Positions 1 to 9,055 of a stretch of 64,000 bases of DNA are shown one piece after another (the stretch's first letter is position 1; each line of letters starts with the position of its first letter). The stretch comes from Cinnamomum chago (Eukaryota; Streptophyta; Magnoliopsida; Laurales; Lauraceae): the NCBI GenBank assembly GCA_038049695.1, contig CP142458.1, forward strand, positions 60,235,501 to 60,299,500, in the 5' to 3' direction. The notes beneath the pieces were generated by a model. The model saw only the letters and a list, made by a program, of their open reading frames with translations, was not told the DNA's origin and did not search any database. Both the position numbers and the translations under genes were made by a program.

Positions 1-10
1 TGGTACTCTT

Positions 11-730
11 TTGGCTGAAATACTACGACGGCTGGAGGACTTGAAGGAAAGCTCCAAAAATTCTGATTCATCCTCAAGCAAAGCTCGGAACTCCCAAGCC
101 AGTTCATTTGGCACTAATGGCAGCATACAAACACGAACCATGAAACTGGAGTTTCCTCGTTTTGACGGGACAAATCCGAACAGCTGGCTATTCAAAGCAA
201 AACAATATTTCAATTATCATCAAGTACCTGAGCAGCAGTGGTTGACCATCGCTGCCCTAAACATGGAAGGTGAAGCTATCGAATGGTTCCAGTGGTACAA
301 TGATTACGTGCCAGGAGCGACATGGGAGCAGTTTGTGCTTGCCATGGATGCTCGGTTTGGGCCATCAAAAAGCGAAGATTTCGCTGGCAAGCTATCCAAA
401 CTTCGACAGAATTCTACTGTGCTGGAGTACCAGCGTGAGTTTCAGCAGCTGTCCAATAGAGTCAAGGGACTCTCTGAATCCTATCTCGTTAGTCTATACC
501 TAAGTGGCTTACGAGATGACATAAGGATTGGGGTACAAAAATTAGAACCCACAAATCTCCCAGATGTGTTCAGTTTGGCGCGGTTACAAGAGGAGGAGGC
601 TAACCTGCGGCGGAGAATGTTTCGGACCGAAGGAGGGCGGCCAATAGTGGTATCCAATCCAACTGAACTCAAGCCTTCCGTTCCGGTTATAAAAGACTTA
701 CGGCGGCAGAGGCACGGGAAAGAAGATTGA
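11..730 (+). pseudogene. Ty3/gypsy gag (partial)
   Basis: Capsid-like gag of the chromovirus, open from the window edge; the true start is upstream because no ATG begins this frame here. It has the retrotransposon gag core, with a tryptophan-rich segment around residues 75–115 and the helical Ty3-gag region to about residue 190. The frame ends at a TGA at 728. The nucleocapsid zinc knuckle that should follow is in another frame immediately downstream. The sequence is consistent with loss of one base in the A-run near 689–692, so gag and pol are separated by mutation here. What is seen is a domain pattern; family placement rests on general knowledge of plant gypsy gag. Confidence 0.88.
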
Positions 731-2592
731 AAGGCCTATGCTTCCATTGTGATGAGAAATACACCCCAACTCACAGATGTAAAACACAAAAGCTGTTTTG
801 GGTGGAGGGGTTATTGCAAGGAAGCACGAGTTCAAGAGATGTACAGGAAGAAAATCTTTCCTTGGATACTATTGACTGCTCGGCGCCAACTGATGGAGTG
901 GATGAAGGATCGGCGCCAATTGATGAAGTGGACGAAGCATCACCACCCCAGATCTCTTTCCACGCCATAGCTGGAACAAGGGCCCCTCAAACCATGCGCA
1001 TCACTGGTACATTAAAACAGTGCCCCTTGACAGTCTTGATTGATAGTGGGTCCACACATAATTTCATCGATCCACTTATCATTCGCAAGGCAGATGTTCC
1101 AACCCAATCTGATTTAGAATTTGAAGTTATGGTTGCTAGTGGGGATCGTCTAAAAGGGAATGGGATTTCCAAGGGAGTTGTTATCCACTCGCAGGGTGTC
1201 CCTATCCAGGCTGACTTCTACCTTCTTTCTTTGGGAGGAGTTGATGCTGTGTTAGGCGCTCATTGGTTAAGAACTTTGGGCCCAGTTGTGTGGGATTTTG
1301 CTGCCTTGTCTATGTCCTTTAAACAGAAGGGGAAAGAGTATCAATTGAAAGGAATTCCAGCCTCTAATTCCAAGCTGGTCGATCCTGACAAGCTGGCCAA
1401 ACAGCTACCCAATTCTGCACAAGCTTTTGCAATCCAATTGCTAAGCATGGGTGCTCCTATTACACCACTGCTGGACCCACAAATGCAGCTTCTTCTTGAG
1501 GACTTTGATGATATTTTCTTGGAACCGCAGGGCCTACCGCCAAACAGAACCCATGATCATGCAATACCACTCATTGAAGGGACTCCACCAGTCAATGTGA
1601 AGCCATACAGGTATCCTTTCTTTCAAAAATCAGAAATAGAAAAAATTATTTCAGAGATGTTAAAGGATGGGATTATAAGACCCACAACATCGCCTTTCTC
1701 CTCACCCGTGCTCTTGGTAAAAAAGAAAGATGGGACATGGCGAATGTGTATAGATTACCGTGCATTGAACAAGGTCACGGTGAAGGATAAATTCCCCATT
1801 CCAGTTGTGGATGAGTTACTCGATGAATTAAATGGATCTACCATTTTCTCAAAATTGGATTTGAGGTCAGGATACCATCAAATCAGGGTGAAGACGGATG
1901 ATGTGCATAAAACAGCTTTCCGGACCCATGAAGGCCATTATGAGTTTTTGGTTATGCCCTTTGGGCTAACAAATGCTCCATCAACTTTTCAGGCCCTCAT
2001 GAATACTGTGTTCAAACCTCACCTGCGGAAATTTGTATTAGTGTTTTTTGATGATATCCTAGTATATTCAAAAAATCTTTTGGACCACATGCATCACTTG
2101 AAGATCGTCCTGGAAGCTTTACGTCACCATAAATTGTTTGCCAAAAGGCAAAAATGCATATTTGGTGCCAGTGAGGTGCAATATCTTGGCCATGTGATAT
2201 CTAAGAATGGGGTGTCCGTTGATCAAGACAAAATCCAAGGGGTACTCAGCTGGCCCACTCCTACTTCAATCAAATCCCTTAGAGGTGTTTTGGGCTTAAC
2301 TGGGAATTATAGAAAATTTATAAAGGATTATGGAAAAATTGCGGGTCCCCTAACAGCCTTGCTAAAAAAAAATGCCTGGGGATGGAATGAGGAAGCTGAC
2401 AAGGCATTTCACACACTCCAAAATGCTATGATAAAGGCCCCAGTCCTTGCTCTACTCGATTTCTTGCAACCATTTGTTATTGAGTGTGATGCTTGTGGGA
2501 CAGGGGTGGGGGCAGTCCTCATGCAATTTGGCCGCCCAATTGCTTATCTTAGTAAGGCTCTGCATGGTCGGAATTTGACATTATCCACATGA
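727..2592 (+). pseudogene. Ty3/gypsy pol: zinc knuckle, protease, RT, RNase H start
   Basis: Begins with a Cys-rich knuckle (CFHCDEKYTPTHRC, near residues 5–18). An aspartic protease with the catalytic motif LIDSGSTHNFID follows near residue 105. A complete reverse transcriptase has KKKDGTWRMCIDYRALN, the LDLRSGYHQI block and the catalytic FFDDILVYS near residue 440. The start of RNase H has its first catalytic Asp in IECDACGTGVGAVL near residue 582. The frame breaks at a TGA at 2590, where the conserved RNase H sequence continues in another frame from 2593. No ATG is needed because this is the continuation of a gag-pol frame. RT and protease motifs look intact; the damage is frameshifts. Confidence 0.95.
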
Positions 2593-3589
2593 AAAAGAAC
2601 TCTTAGCTTTAATCATGGCCGTTGGAAAATGGCGTACATATCTGTTGGGCAGGAGTTTTGTGATTAAAACCGATCATAGAAGTTTAAAATTCTTGTTGGA
2701 ACAAAAGATTGGGACTCCATTACAGCAAAAGTGGTTATCTAAGCTCATGGGCTATGATTATACTATAGAGTATAAAAAGGGACAAGAAAATTCTGCTGCA
2801 GATGCTTTATCTCGTGTCAATCATGAAGCTGAGATTGCTGCGATCTCCACAATTGTACCATCCTGGGTTGATAAAATCCGAGAATCTATTCAACAGGATC
2901 CATATTTTCAGAATCTATGTGATCGCCTAGCAAAAGGACTACTTGATTCAAACAAGTATGTTGCAAAGGATGGAATTTTTTGGTATAAAAATAGAATGAT
3001 GGTGGGACCCAACAACTCTTCCTTGAAAATGACAGTTTTCAATGAACTACATTGCTCCGCTACTGCAGGACATTCTGGGTTCCATAAAACTTCCAGGCGT
3101 GTGTCCAATTCTTTTTATTGGCCTGGTTGGAGAAGGGATGTCAAAAGGTGGGTCCAAGAATGTGATATATGCCAGAGGATGAAAAATGAGAATGTGCCAT
3201 TGCCTGGTTTACTACATCCTTTACCCATCCCAGATGAAGTGTGGCGCCACATATCCATTGATTTCATTGATGGCCTTCCCATTTCCTCTAACAAATCGAT
3301 GATTTTTGTGGTTGTGGACCGCCTTAGCAAGTATGCCTATTTTTTGCCTCTTTCACATCCCTACACTGCACAATCTGTAACCAAGCTATTTTTTGATAAT
3401 ATCTTTAAGTTGCATGGGATGCCAGCTACAATTCTTTCAGATCGGGACCCACTGTTCACAAGTACCTTTTGGAGAGAAATTTTTAAACTGCAGGGCACTC
3501 AATTGCGAATGACATCCTCCTATCACCCGCAATCTGATGGGCAGACTGAAGTAGTTAACAGGTGCTTGGAGAATTATCTAAGGTGTTAA
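2593..3589 (+). pseudogene. Ty3/gypsy pol: RNase H end and integrase core
   Basis: Continues pol after the break near 2590. The RNase H end carries KTDHRSLKFLL and the late Asp in SAADALSR. The integrase zinc-binding HHCC domain follows (GHSGFHKT then CDICQRMK), then the DDE core with Asp in ISIDFIDGLP, Asp in ILSDRDPLF and Glu in DGQTEVVNR. The frame ends at a TAA at 3587, and the integrase continues in another frame. Integrase would insert element cDNA into chromosomes; chromoviruses steer this with the C-terminal chromodomain encoded downstream. Confidence 0.93.
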
Positions 3590-4320
3590 TCGGTGATCAC
3601 CCAAAATCCTGGGTACGGTGGATTCCATTAGCAGAATGGTGGTACAATACTACCTTCCACTCAGCAACTAAAGTTACTCCATATCAAGCAGTCTATGGGG
3701 TGGCCCCACCTACTCTCCTTTCATATGTTTTGGGTACAACCCGTGTTGCAGCGATGGATGATGAGCTGCGTGATCGTGAAAAAGCCTTGATTCTGTTGAA
3801 AGATAATTTCAGAAAAGCGCAAGCTCGAATGAAACAGAATGCTGATAAACACAGAACTGAACGGGAGTTTGCTGTTGGAGATTGGGTCTACCTTCGTCTT
3901 CAACCATATAGACAAAGCACAATCTCTGCAAGATGATCCCAAAAGTTGGCTGCTCGTTACTTTGGCCCATTTCAAGTTTTGGAAAAAATAGGCACAGTTG
4001 CTTATCGCCTTAACCTCCCCGCAGAAAGCAAACTTCATCCAATTTTCCATGTATCCAAACTGAAGAAAAAGAATGGCCAAGATGTAATTCCACAGCCCTC
4101 TCTACCACCTCTTCATTCAGATGGGTCTTTGAACCCTTATCCTTCTGCAATTCTAGCTAGAAGAATCGTAAAACGTGGATCTGCAATCAGTGTTGAAGTT
4201 CTGGTTAGTTGGCTTGGAGCTCCAAACTCAGATGCAACATGGGAGAATTATCGTGATCTTGAAGGCCGATTTCCTCAATTTATCCTTGAGGACAAGGAAC
4301 GTCTAAGAGGGGGGAATTGA
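3562..4320 (+). pseudogene. Ty3/gypsy integrase C-terminus and chromodomain
   Basis: Integrase C-terminal region with the GPFQV-like block (ARYFGPFQVLEKIG) and the HPIFHVSKLKK motif, followed by a chromodomain-like segment at about 4150–4300 with aromatic residues in VLVSWLG and ATWENYRDL. An in-frame TGA at 3934–3936 splits it after the sequence TISAR. The context suggests a CGA-to-TGA change, the usual outcome of deamination of a methylated CpG. The final TGA stop (4318–4320) overlaps the first bases of the 3' LTR. Confidence 0.9.
4305..4317 (+). other. Polypurine tract
   Basis: The purine run AAGAGGGGGGAAT lies directly against the TG that starts the LTR, as expected for the plus-strand primer site of an LTR retrotransposon. 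Confidence 0.85.
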
Positions 4321-4710
4321 TACAGCTCTTTTACATCTAATTGCATTGCTTTGCATGGTGCTGATTAGGTGCTGATTAGATTAGTGGCCTGAGTGCTTGT
4401 GGGTAAGGCATGACCAGGTCTCAAGGAAATAAGGTGTCCCACATGGGTTTCTGTTGAAACTGCTTAGAGTACGTGGGATTCATTTTAGGGTGATTTGTTA
4501 TTTTTTCTAGACGTTGTAACAGTGTTGTTGGCTTGTTGGTATTTCTATATATATGTTAAGAAAGCTTATGAATAATATGAAGATTTTCCCTTTTCTCTGC
4601 AAACACAAGGTGCAATCTCCCTTAGAGATTATCCATCAATTGTTTTCACTCTTTGAGCAGTGACTCTTAAACTGTCACCATAGCTCGGGGTCGCAAAAAC
4701 CATCGTATCA
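4318..4710 (+). repeat. 3' LTR of the chromovirus
   Basis: The LTR is 393 bp and bounded by the inverted hexamer TGATAC...GTATCA. It contains a TATA-like segment (CTATATATAT near 4545–4555) followed by AATAAT and a CT-rich stretch, typical of U3–R. Sequence right of 4710 (GTTTCTCATC...) is duplicated at 38792 as GCTTCTCATC without the retrotransposon, so the boundary is supported by an empty site. Confidence 0.9.
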
Positions 4711-5096
4711 GTTTCTCATCATCTCATGAGTCACTTTACATTTGGTTCAAGGAATGTATTTTTATTCAAGACGGTTCCCAACACAGCGACTCCTAAAAAG
4801 GGTAAAATCACTTGAATCAATTTCAAGTGAGAGCAAGGGATGATTTTTGCACAGAATTGCCCCAATATGGTTACAAGACTTGAGCCCTGTGCACTGTCCC
4901 TTTGCCATTTCGCTCAACTAAAAATTAGAGAGAGTGAGGTGTGTGCTTCTCAGTATCGGATATCAGAATGTGAAAAACCAGCTTCGATCTGTGCTCACTT
5001 TCCCACGGCCTCTCTCTCATTCAACGCAAACCTACACACTCCCCTTATTCCATTCTTCAGGAACAGTAACTACACAAAACCTGCACATTACCATTC

Positions 5097-5228
5097 ATGG
5101 CATTTGAGGAGGAAGAAAGAGAGCAATACCTCGTTCCCATCTTCTTCTCGACCTTGGCCTTGTCGTCGGTTTGCGCCCTTCTTCTCGTTTTGTCTTTTGA
5201 TAGGGTTTTGAAGAAGCGTTCTCTTTAA
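5097..5228 (+). CDS. Conserved 43-aa membrane-anchored ORF (copy A), function unknown
   Basis: ATG at 5097 opens a 43-codon frame starting MAFEEEEREQYLVPIFF. It has an acidic N-terminus (residues 4–9), one hydrophobic segment suited to a membrane span (about residues 12–34) and a basic tail (VLKKR). The duplicate at 39180–39311 keeps ATG, length and stop, with three amino-acid differences. I do not recognise the family. It could be a first exon or gene fragment caught inside the surrounding CACTA-type element. No promoter or splice context confirms expression. Confidence 0.35.
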   Translation: MAFEEEEREQYLVPIFFSTLALSSVCALLLVLSFDRVLKKRSL

Positions 5229-5289
5229 TTACGAAGAGATGGGGATCTGCAGGGTTCTTTTTTTTAATAAAGGCGATCTGCGGTTAGGA

Positions 5290-5519
5290 TTTTTAAGAAA
5301 TACTTGCGCGCAAAAACAATAGAAATATATATTAAACAAAAAACATTTCCCGGGGCAATTAACGCGCCGGCTAAAGTATATTCGCCGGTCATTAACCTTT
5401 ACCTGGGAAAACAAGGATTCGGCAGAAAAATTAGAATGGCAGTAAAAGTTATATTTTCATCAGCATTTAACGATTGCGCTGGAAAAAAAATGGCAATAAA
5501 AGTACAAATTGTTGAAGTG
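5290..5519 (-). mobile_element. CACTA right-end subterminal region (copy A)
   Basis: Contains repeated CGCCGG/GCCGGC motifs spaced as in CACTA subterminal regions and ends GTACAAATTGTTGAAGTG at 5519. The better kept counterpart in B ends GTGCAAATTGTTGTGGTG at 39748, whose reverse complement resembles the CACTACAAGAAATTGC-type CACTA terminus. In A the end is fused directly to copia sequence (GTGTCCGGC...), a deletion relative to B. Confidence 0.5.
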
Positions 5520-6346
5520 TGTCCGGCATTGTATAATGTGCTATAATACCTTTCATTTCTAGAAATCTAGCAAACGGGGCCGGGTTACTACCCGATTCAG
5601 TATATCAACCGTAATACTCACCACCTCTATCAGATCTCACTATTTTGATTTTCATGTCTAATTACTTTTCTACTTCTGCCTTAAAAATTTTAAAGAATTG
5701 TAAAGCATCAAATTTTTCTTTAATCAAATAGACATAGCCATATCGTGAAAAATCATCGATAAAAGCGATAAAGTATTCCTCTCTCGTAAAACGTAAAATA
5801 TGAATTTTATCACATATATCTATATGAATAATTTCTAAGGGTGCAGAACTTCTTGTAGCACTTTTCTTGTTTGTATTGGTTTGTTTTCCCTTTATACAAT
5901 CAATACAAACACCATAATATGTGTTCTCTTACTCCCAACGTTCCATTATATTTTATGCTTGTAAGACGGCTAATCAAGCATGCACCTAGAGCTTTATCAG
6001 TTATTTGAAACTAACATTTTATAGCTTCTAGTAGGTCATTTGTATTTTCCTTTGCTTCGATGGAACCTCTAATGGTCCTCGAAATTGAGTTTGTAATAAT
6101 ACTTATTACAACCTTATTAGCCTTAATCCATTTATTATAGTTAGCCCTTTCATCAACTAAGCTCGCATCCGTAGGCATTGCTAGCTTAGACTCATCCAAA
6201 GCCATATCAAGGTCCAAGTAAGTAATAGCTAATAATAACATGTCCAGCCATTCAATAAAGTTTGATCTATCTAGCATGGGTATATTCACTAAAGTCGAAA
6301 GTGATGTTATGTAATTTGTAACTGAAGAAAAATAAACAAGTAACAA
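5520..6346 (-). pseudogene. Ty1/copia integrase and gag remnants (copy A)
   Basis: Reverse-strand remains of one copia element. Positions 5520–5915 match the integrase region seen at 40020–40373. Positions 5916–6346 match the gag N-terminus at 50700–51130 (motif NIPMLDRSNFIEWLD). The joint at about 5915 removes the zinc knuckle and protease region still present in B. Few bases are shared at the joint, which suggests a microhomology deletion. The coding sequence is truncated and non-functional. Confidence 0.8.
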
Positions 6347-7858
6347 TAAGTTATGTGATGCTTTGAATTTATCGACGCAATATTCTTAAATTTAAAAGTG
6401 ATATGCACATCATTGTAAAGCAATCTTTGGGTTGGAAAATAATATGTAAATATAACACTTTTCTTTGATTAATATGACAATGTTTATAATATGTGATGTG
6501 ATTGTATTGAATATATTCCTTTGGGTAAATCAAATACAAGCAAAACACTTTTATTAACCATGTCATATTCCAATTTCAAATTATGGACAATCGTACCTTT
6601 GGGCTTAATCGAACCATTTCCATTATGAAATTGTAATTTTAAGTGTTATCATATTCAAACAATAGAATTTGTACTACCTTAACTCAATTTAAAGAATTAA
6701 TCTATTATCTATAACGGGGTCGCTTTGGTGGCTACGTACCAAGTTAAAAAATTGTTGAATTCTTTAAATTGATAACAACACTGAAGTGATAAAGTTAGTT
6801 CATTCGGTCATCTAAGTGTGATGAACCAATCAATCAAAAATATTGGTCCATATGCACCATTACATAATTTCCGAATAACTTTATTATATTACATTTAAGT
6901 TGATTAGGCATCATTTCATAGATCAATGGTTAAAATTATCATTAATTGATCATTGATCAATACCTAATATCTTTAATTGATTCATCATAACCATACATCC
7001 ATTCAATCCAAGAAATAGACAACTCTAAATAATAAACCATAATGAGCATATCTAAATATTAACAATAAAATCGAACTATAATTTTGCTAAATAAGTAAAA
7101 CTAGCAGCGAAAGTATCAAAAAAAGAGTTAAACATAATGTTAAAAATAAAATATGCTCTAATTTAGAGCGATTAATCAGTCCTTCAGATCTGTCCATGTG
7201 ATAGATCTCAATGCCATCAATACATAGAAGAAAATGGATCGTCGATCCATGTCTAGATGTGTCTTTTATGATCAAAATAAGATCTTGACCGTTTATTATT
7301 GACCAATTTGTTTAATTCTGAAATTAATCAATGAATTCAAAATGCTATTTATGGCCATCACTATCAATTTAACGGCTATGATCGGATTGAATAAACAATA
7401 TATATGAATAATTAGAATCAAAGATCATATTATAATTTACAGTTTCATAGTTCATGATGAACTTTTAAACTTTGATTTGGGTCACTTTTGAAGCTTATTT
7501 TGGACAATTGAATGTACAAATATGTACCGTCTAATAAGTGGGTTCAACTGGAAAAAAAAATTCTCCAAAACTGAAATGGGCTTAGTGGGCCCTAAATGGG
7601 TCAGGCCCAACCCACGATCGGCCCATAAACTAGCCCATGCCATAACCTGACCCAGCCCAGAAAAGTCATGAATGGCAGGCCTGGTCAGGTTGGGCCGAAC
7701 CATAACACCCCGACCTGCCTAGCCCGGCCCAGCTACCCAAAAAAAAAACCGATAGCGTGCAAAATTGGTTAGTTTCAGTCAGTGGGCCGTCATGCGCACA
7801 GTGACGTCCGGGATAAAATCTGTGCACTGTTTTGCGCACAGGACAGCGCACAAAATCC
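6347..7858. other. AT-rich non-coding DNA shared with copy B
   Basis: No gene found. The stretch is AT-rich and almost identical to 51131–52660. It includes a GGCCCA-rich low-complexity patch at about 7570–7740 on both duplicons. It may be the long leader of the reverse-strand copia element, since a copia-type primer site and LTR follow at 8364–8743, but that link is inference. Confidence 0.5.
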
Positions 7859-8158
7859 TTTTTTTTTAATTTAAAAATTACATCAGAGGTTTTTATCTCA
7901 TGTTTGGTTATTATTATCCTTTTTTTTTTGCATGTTAGTAGCATGATAATGATAACATGAGAATATATCATAAAAGTCATAAGGAGTGTTTTCTTGCATG
8001 TTAGTAGCATGAAATAAAAACCACACCTTCTTACTTTTCTGATATATTCTCATGTTATCATTATCATGCTACTAACAAGCCAAAAAAATGATAACAATAA
8101 CCAAATATGAGATAAAAACCTCTGATGTAATTTTTAAATAATTTTTTTTTTAAATTAC
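7859..8158. repeat. Foldback element with about 130-bp arms
   Basis: Left arm (ATTACATCAGAGGTTTTTATC..., from 7877) and right arm (ending GATAAAAACCTCTGATGTAAT near 8131) are inverted copies. The inner arms repeat GCATGTTAGTAGCATGATAA and its complement. The copy in duplicon B (about 53965–54210) has lost most of the left inner arm, so only A can form the long hairpin. Confidence 0.75.
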
Positions 8159-8363
8159 AGAAAAATAATTCTTTCATTCCCATCTTTTTCATATTAGGTT
8201 GGGCACTGTAATACTCATTTCTGAGGCTATTATTATCAAATAAATTGAATACCCTTTATCATATATCCAAAATTTCTTTCCTCTGGGTATTTGAGTTTTT
8301 TACTTCGAAAGAATTCAGAAAGTCCATAAAAAGGATAATAGATCATTGGATTGAAATCAGCAG

Positions 8364-8743
8364 GCTCTAATACCAAATGTTAGAAAATCTTGGGTTTAAA
8401 AACCCTCTCTGAAATCAATCCAATAATACTGAAAACATTTAATCTAAACCCAGTAGAGTAGTAAAATGGTACATGATTGTGCCATCTTGAAATTCTGATC
8501 CAACAGAAGGTTGGTCTTCAATGGGGAATCACAACTCCCTTGTGCTTTGTCTTTTCTTCTCTGGTAAGTAATGGTTGCAGAAAAACTATCGTAGCCAAGA
8601 GAGTTACCCAGGTTGTCTTGTAGGCCATGAATGTCTCATTCCATCAAGAAGAGAAATAATATCCTTTAAATTAGCTGTTAATGGCAACCAGTAGATAACC
8701 TTTAAGACCATAAATAAAATCCAAAGAGGGACTTCAGATAACA
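8364..8743 (-). repeat. Probable Ty1/copia 5' LTR with primer-binding site (reverse)
   Basis: On the reverse strand TGGTATTAGAGC (8364–8375) resembles the initiator tRNA-Met primer site found next to plant copia LTRs. Two bases away, 8378–8743 is a 366-bp block bounded by TGTTA...TAACA, consistent with an LTR. The equivalent block in B is 54441–54816, with its first G mutated. It lies about 310 bp upstream of the GDSL start codon and is oriented away from it. No partner LTR was found. Confidence 0.55.
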
Positions 8744-9055
8744 AGGAAGTTGTGGTCAATGTGGGCATTGTGGGCCACCCCATTGAACAAAAAATGATAA
8801 AAAAAAAAAAAGTAAGATAAAAAGATAAGAAGATAAGTCAATAGAACAAGAAACCGTGTAACAAACCCACCCAAAACCAGCAGGAAAATAAGGAAAAAGG
8901 TAATAAGGAAGCAAGCATCTTACCTCATGGACGCGTCATATACTAGCCGTTACACAATGGTTCTTCTTTTTCAGTTCCACCACGTTTATACTCACATTCC
9001 AACATAACAAATTGTTGCATGCAATTGATTGAGTGGGTTTTCGAATTGAGTGAAA

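Larger units (their letters stand above)
1..4710 (+). mobile_element. Ty3/gypsy chromovirus, 5' end outside window
   Basis: Internal region and 3' LTR of a plant Ty3/gypsy element. The order gag, zinc knuckle, protease, reverse transcriptase, RNase H, integrase and C-terminal chromodomain-like region places it among the chromoviruses; the clade is not resolved here. The reading frame is interrupted at least four times: near 690 (A-run), near 2590, near 3580, and by an in-frame TGA at 3934. The element therefore looks non-autonomous and old. A purine-rich polypurine tract at 4305–4317 directly precedes the 3' LTR. The 5' LTR, primer-binding site and start of gag lie left of the window. The sequence just right of the LTR matches the uninterrupted duplicate at 38792, which marks the insertion point. 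Confidence 0.95.

Noticed and set aside
4840..5211. 123-codon ORF as a gene, with its counterpart at 38922
   Set aside because: Frame and length are not conserved between the duplicates across most of it; only the 43-codon portion in another frame (A) or at its end (B) is shared.
8361..8377. tRNA gene fragment
   Set aside because: The match is limited to a primer-binding-site length next to an LTR start.
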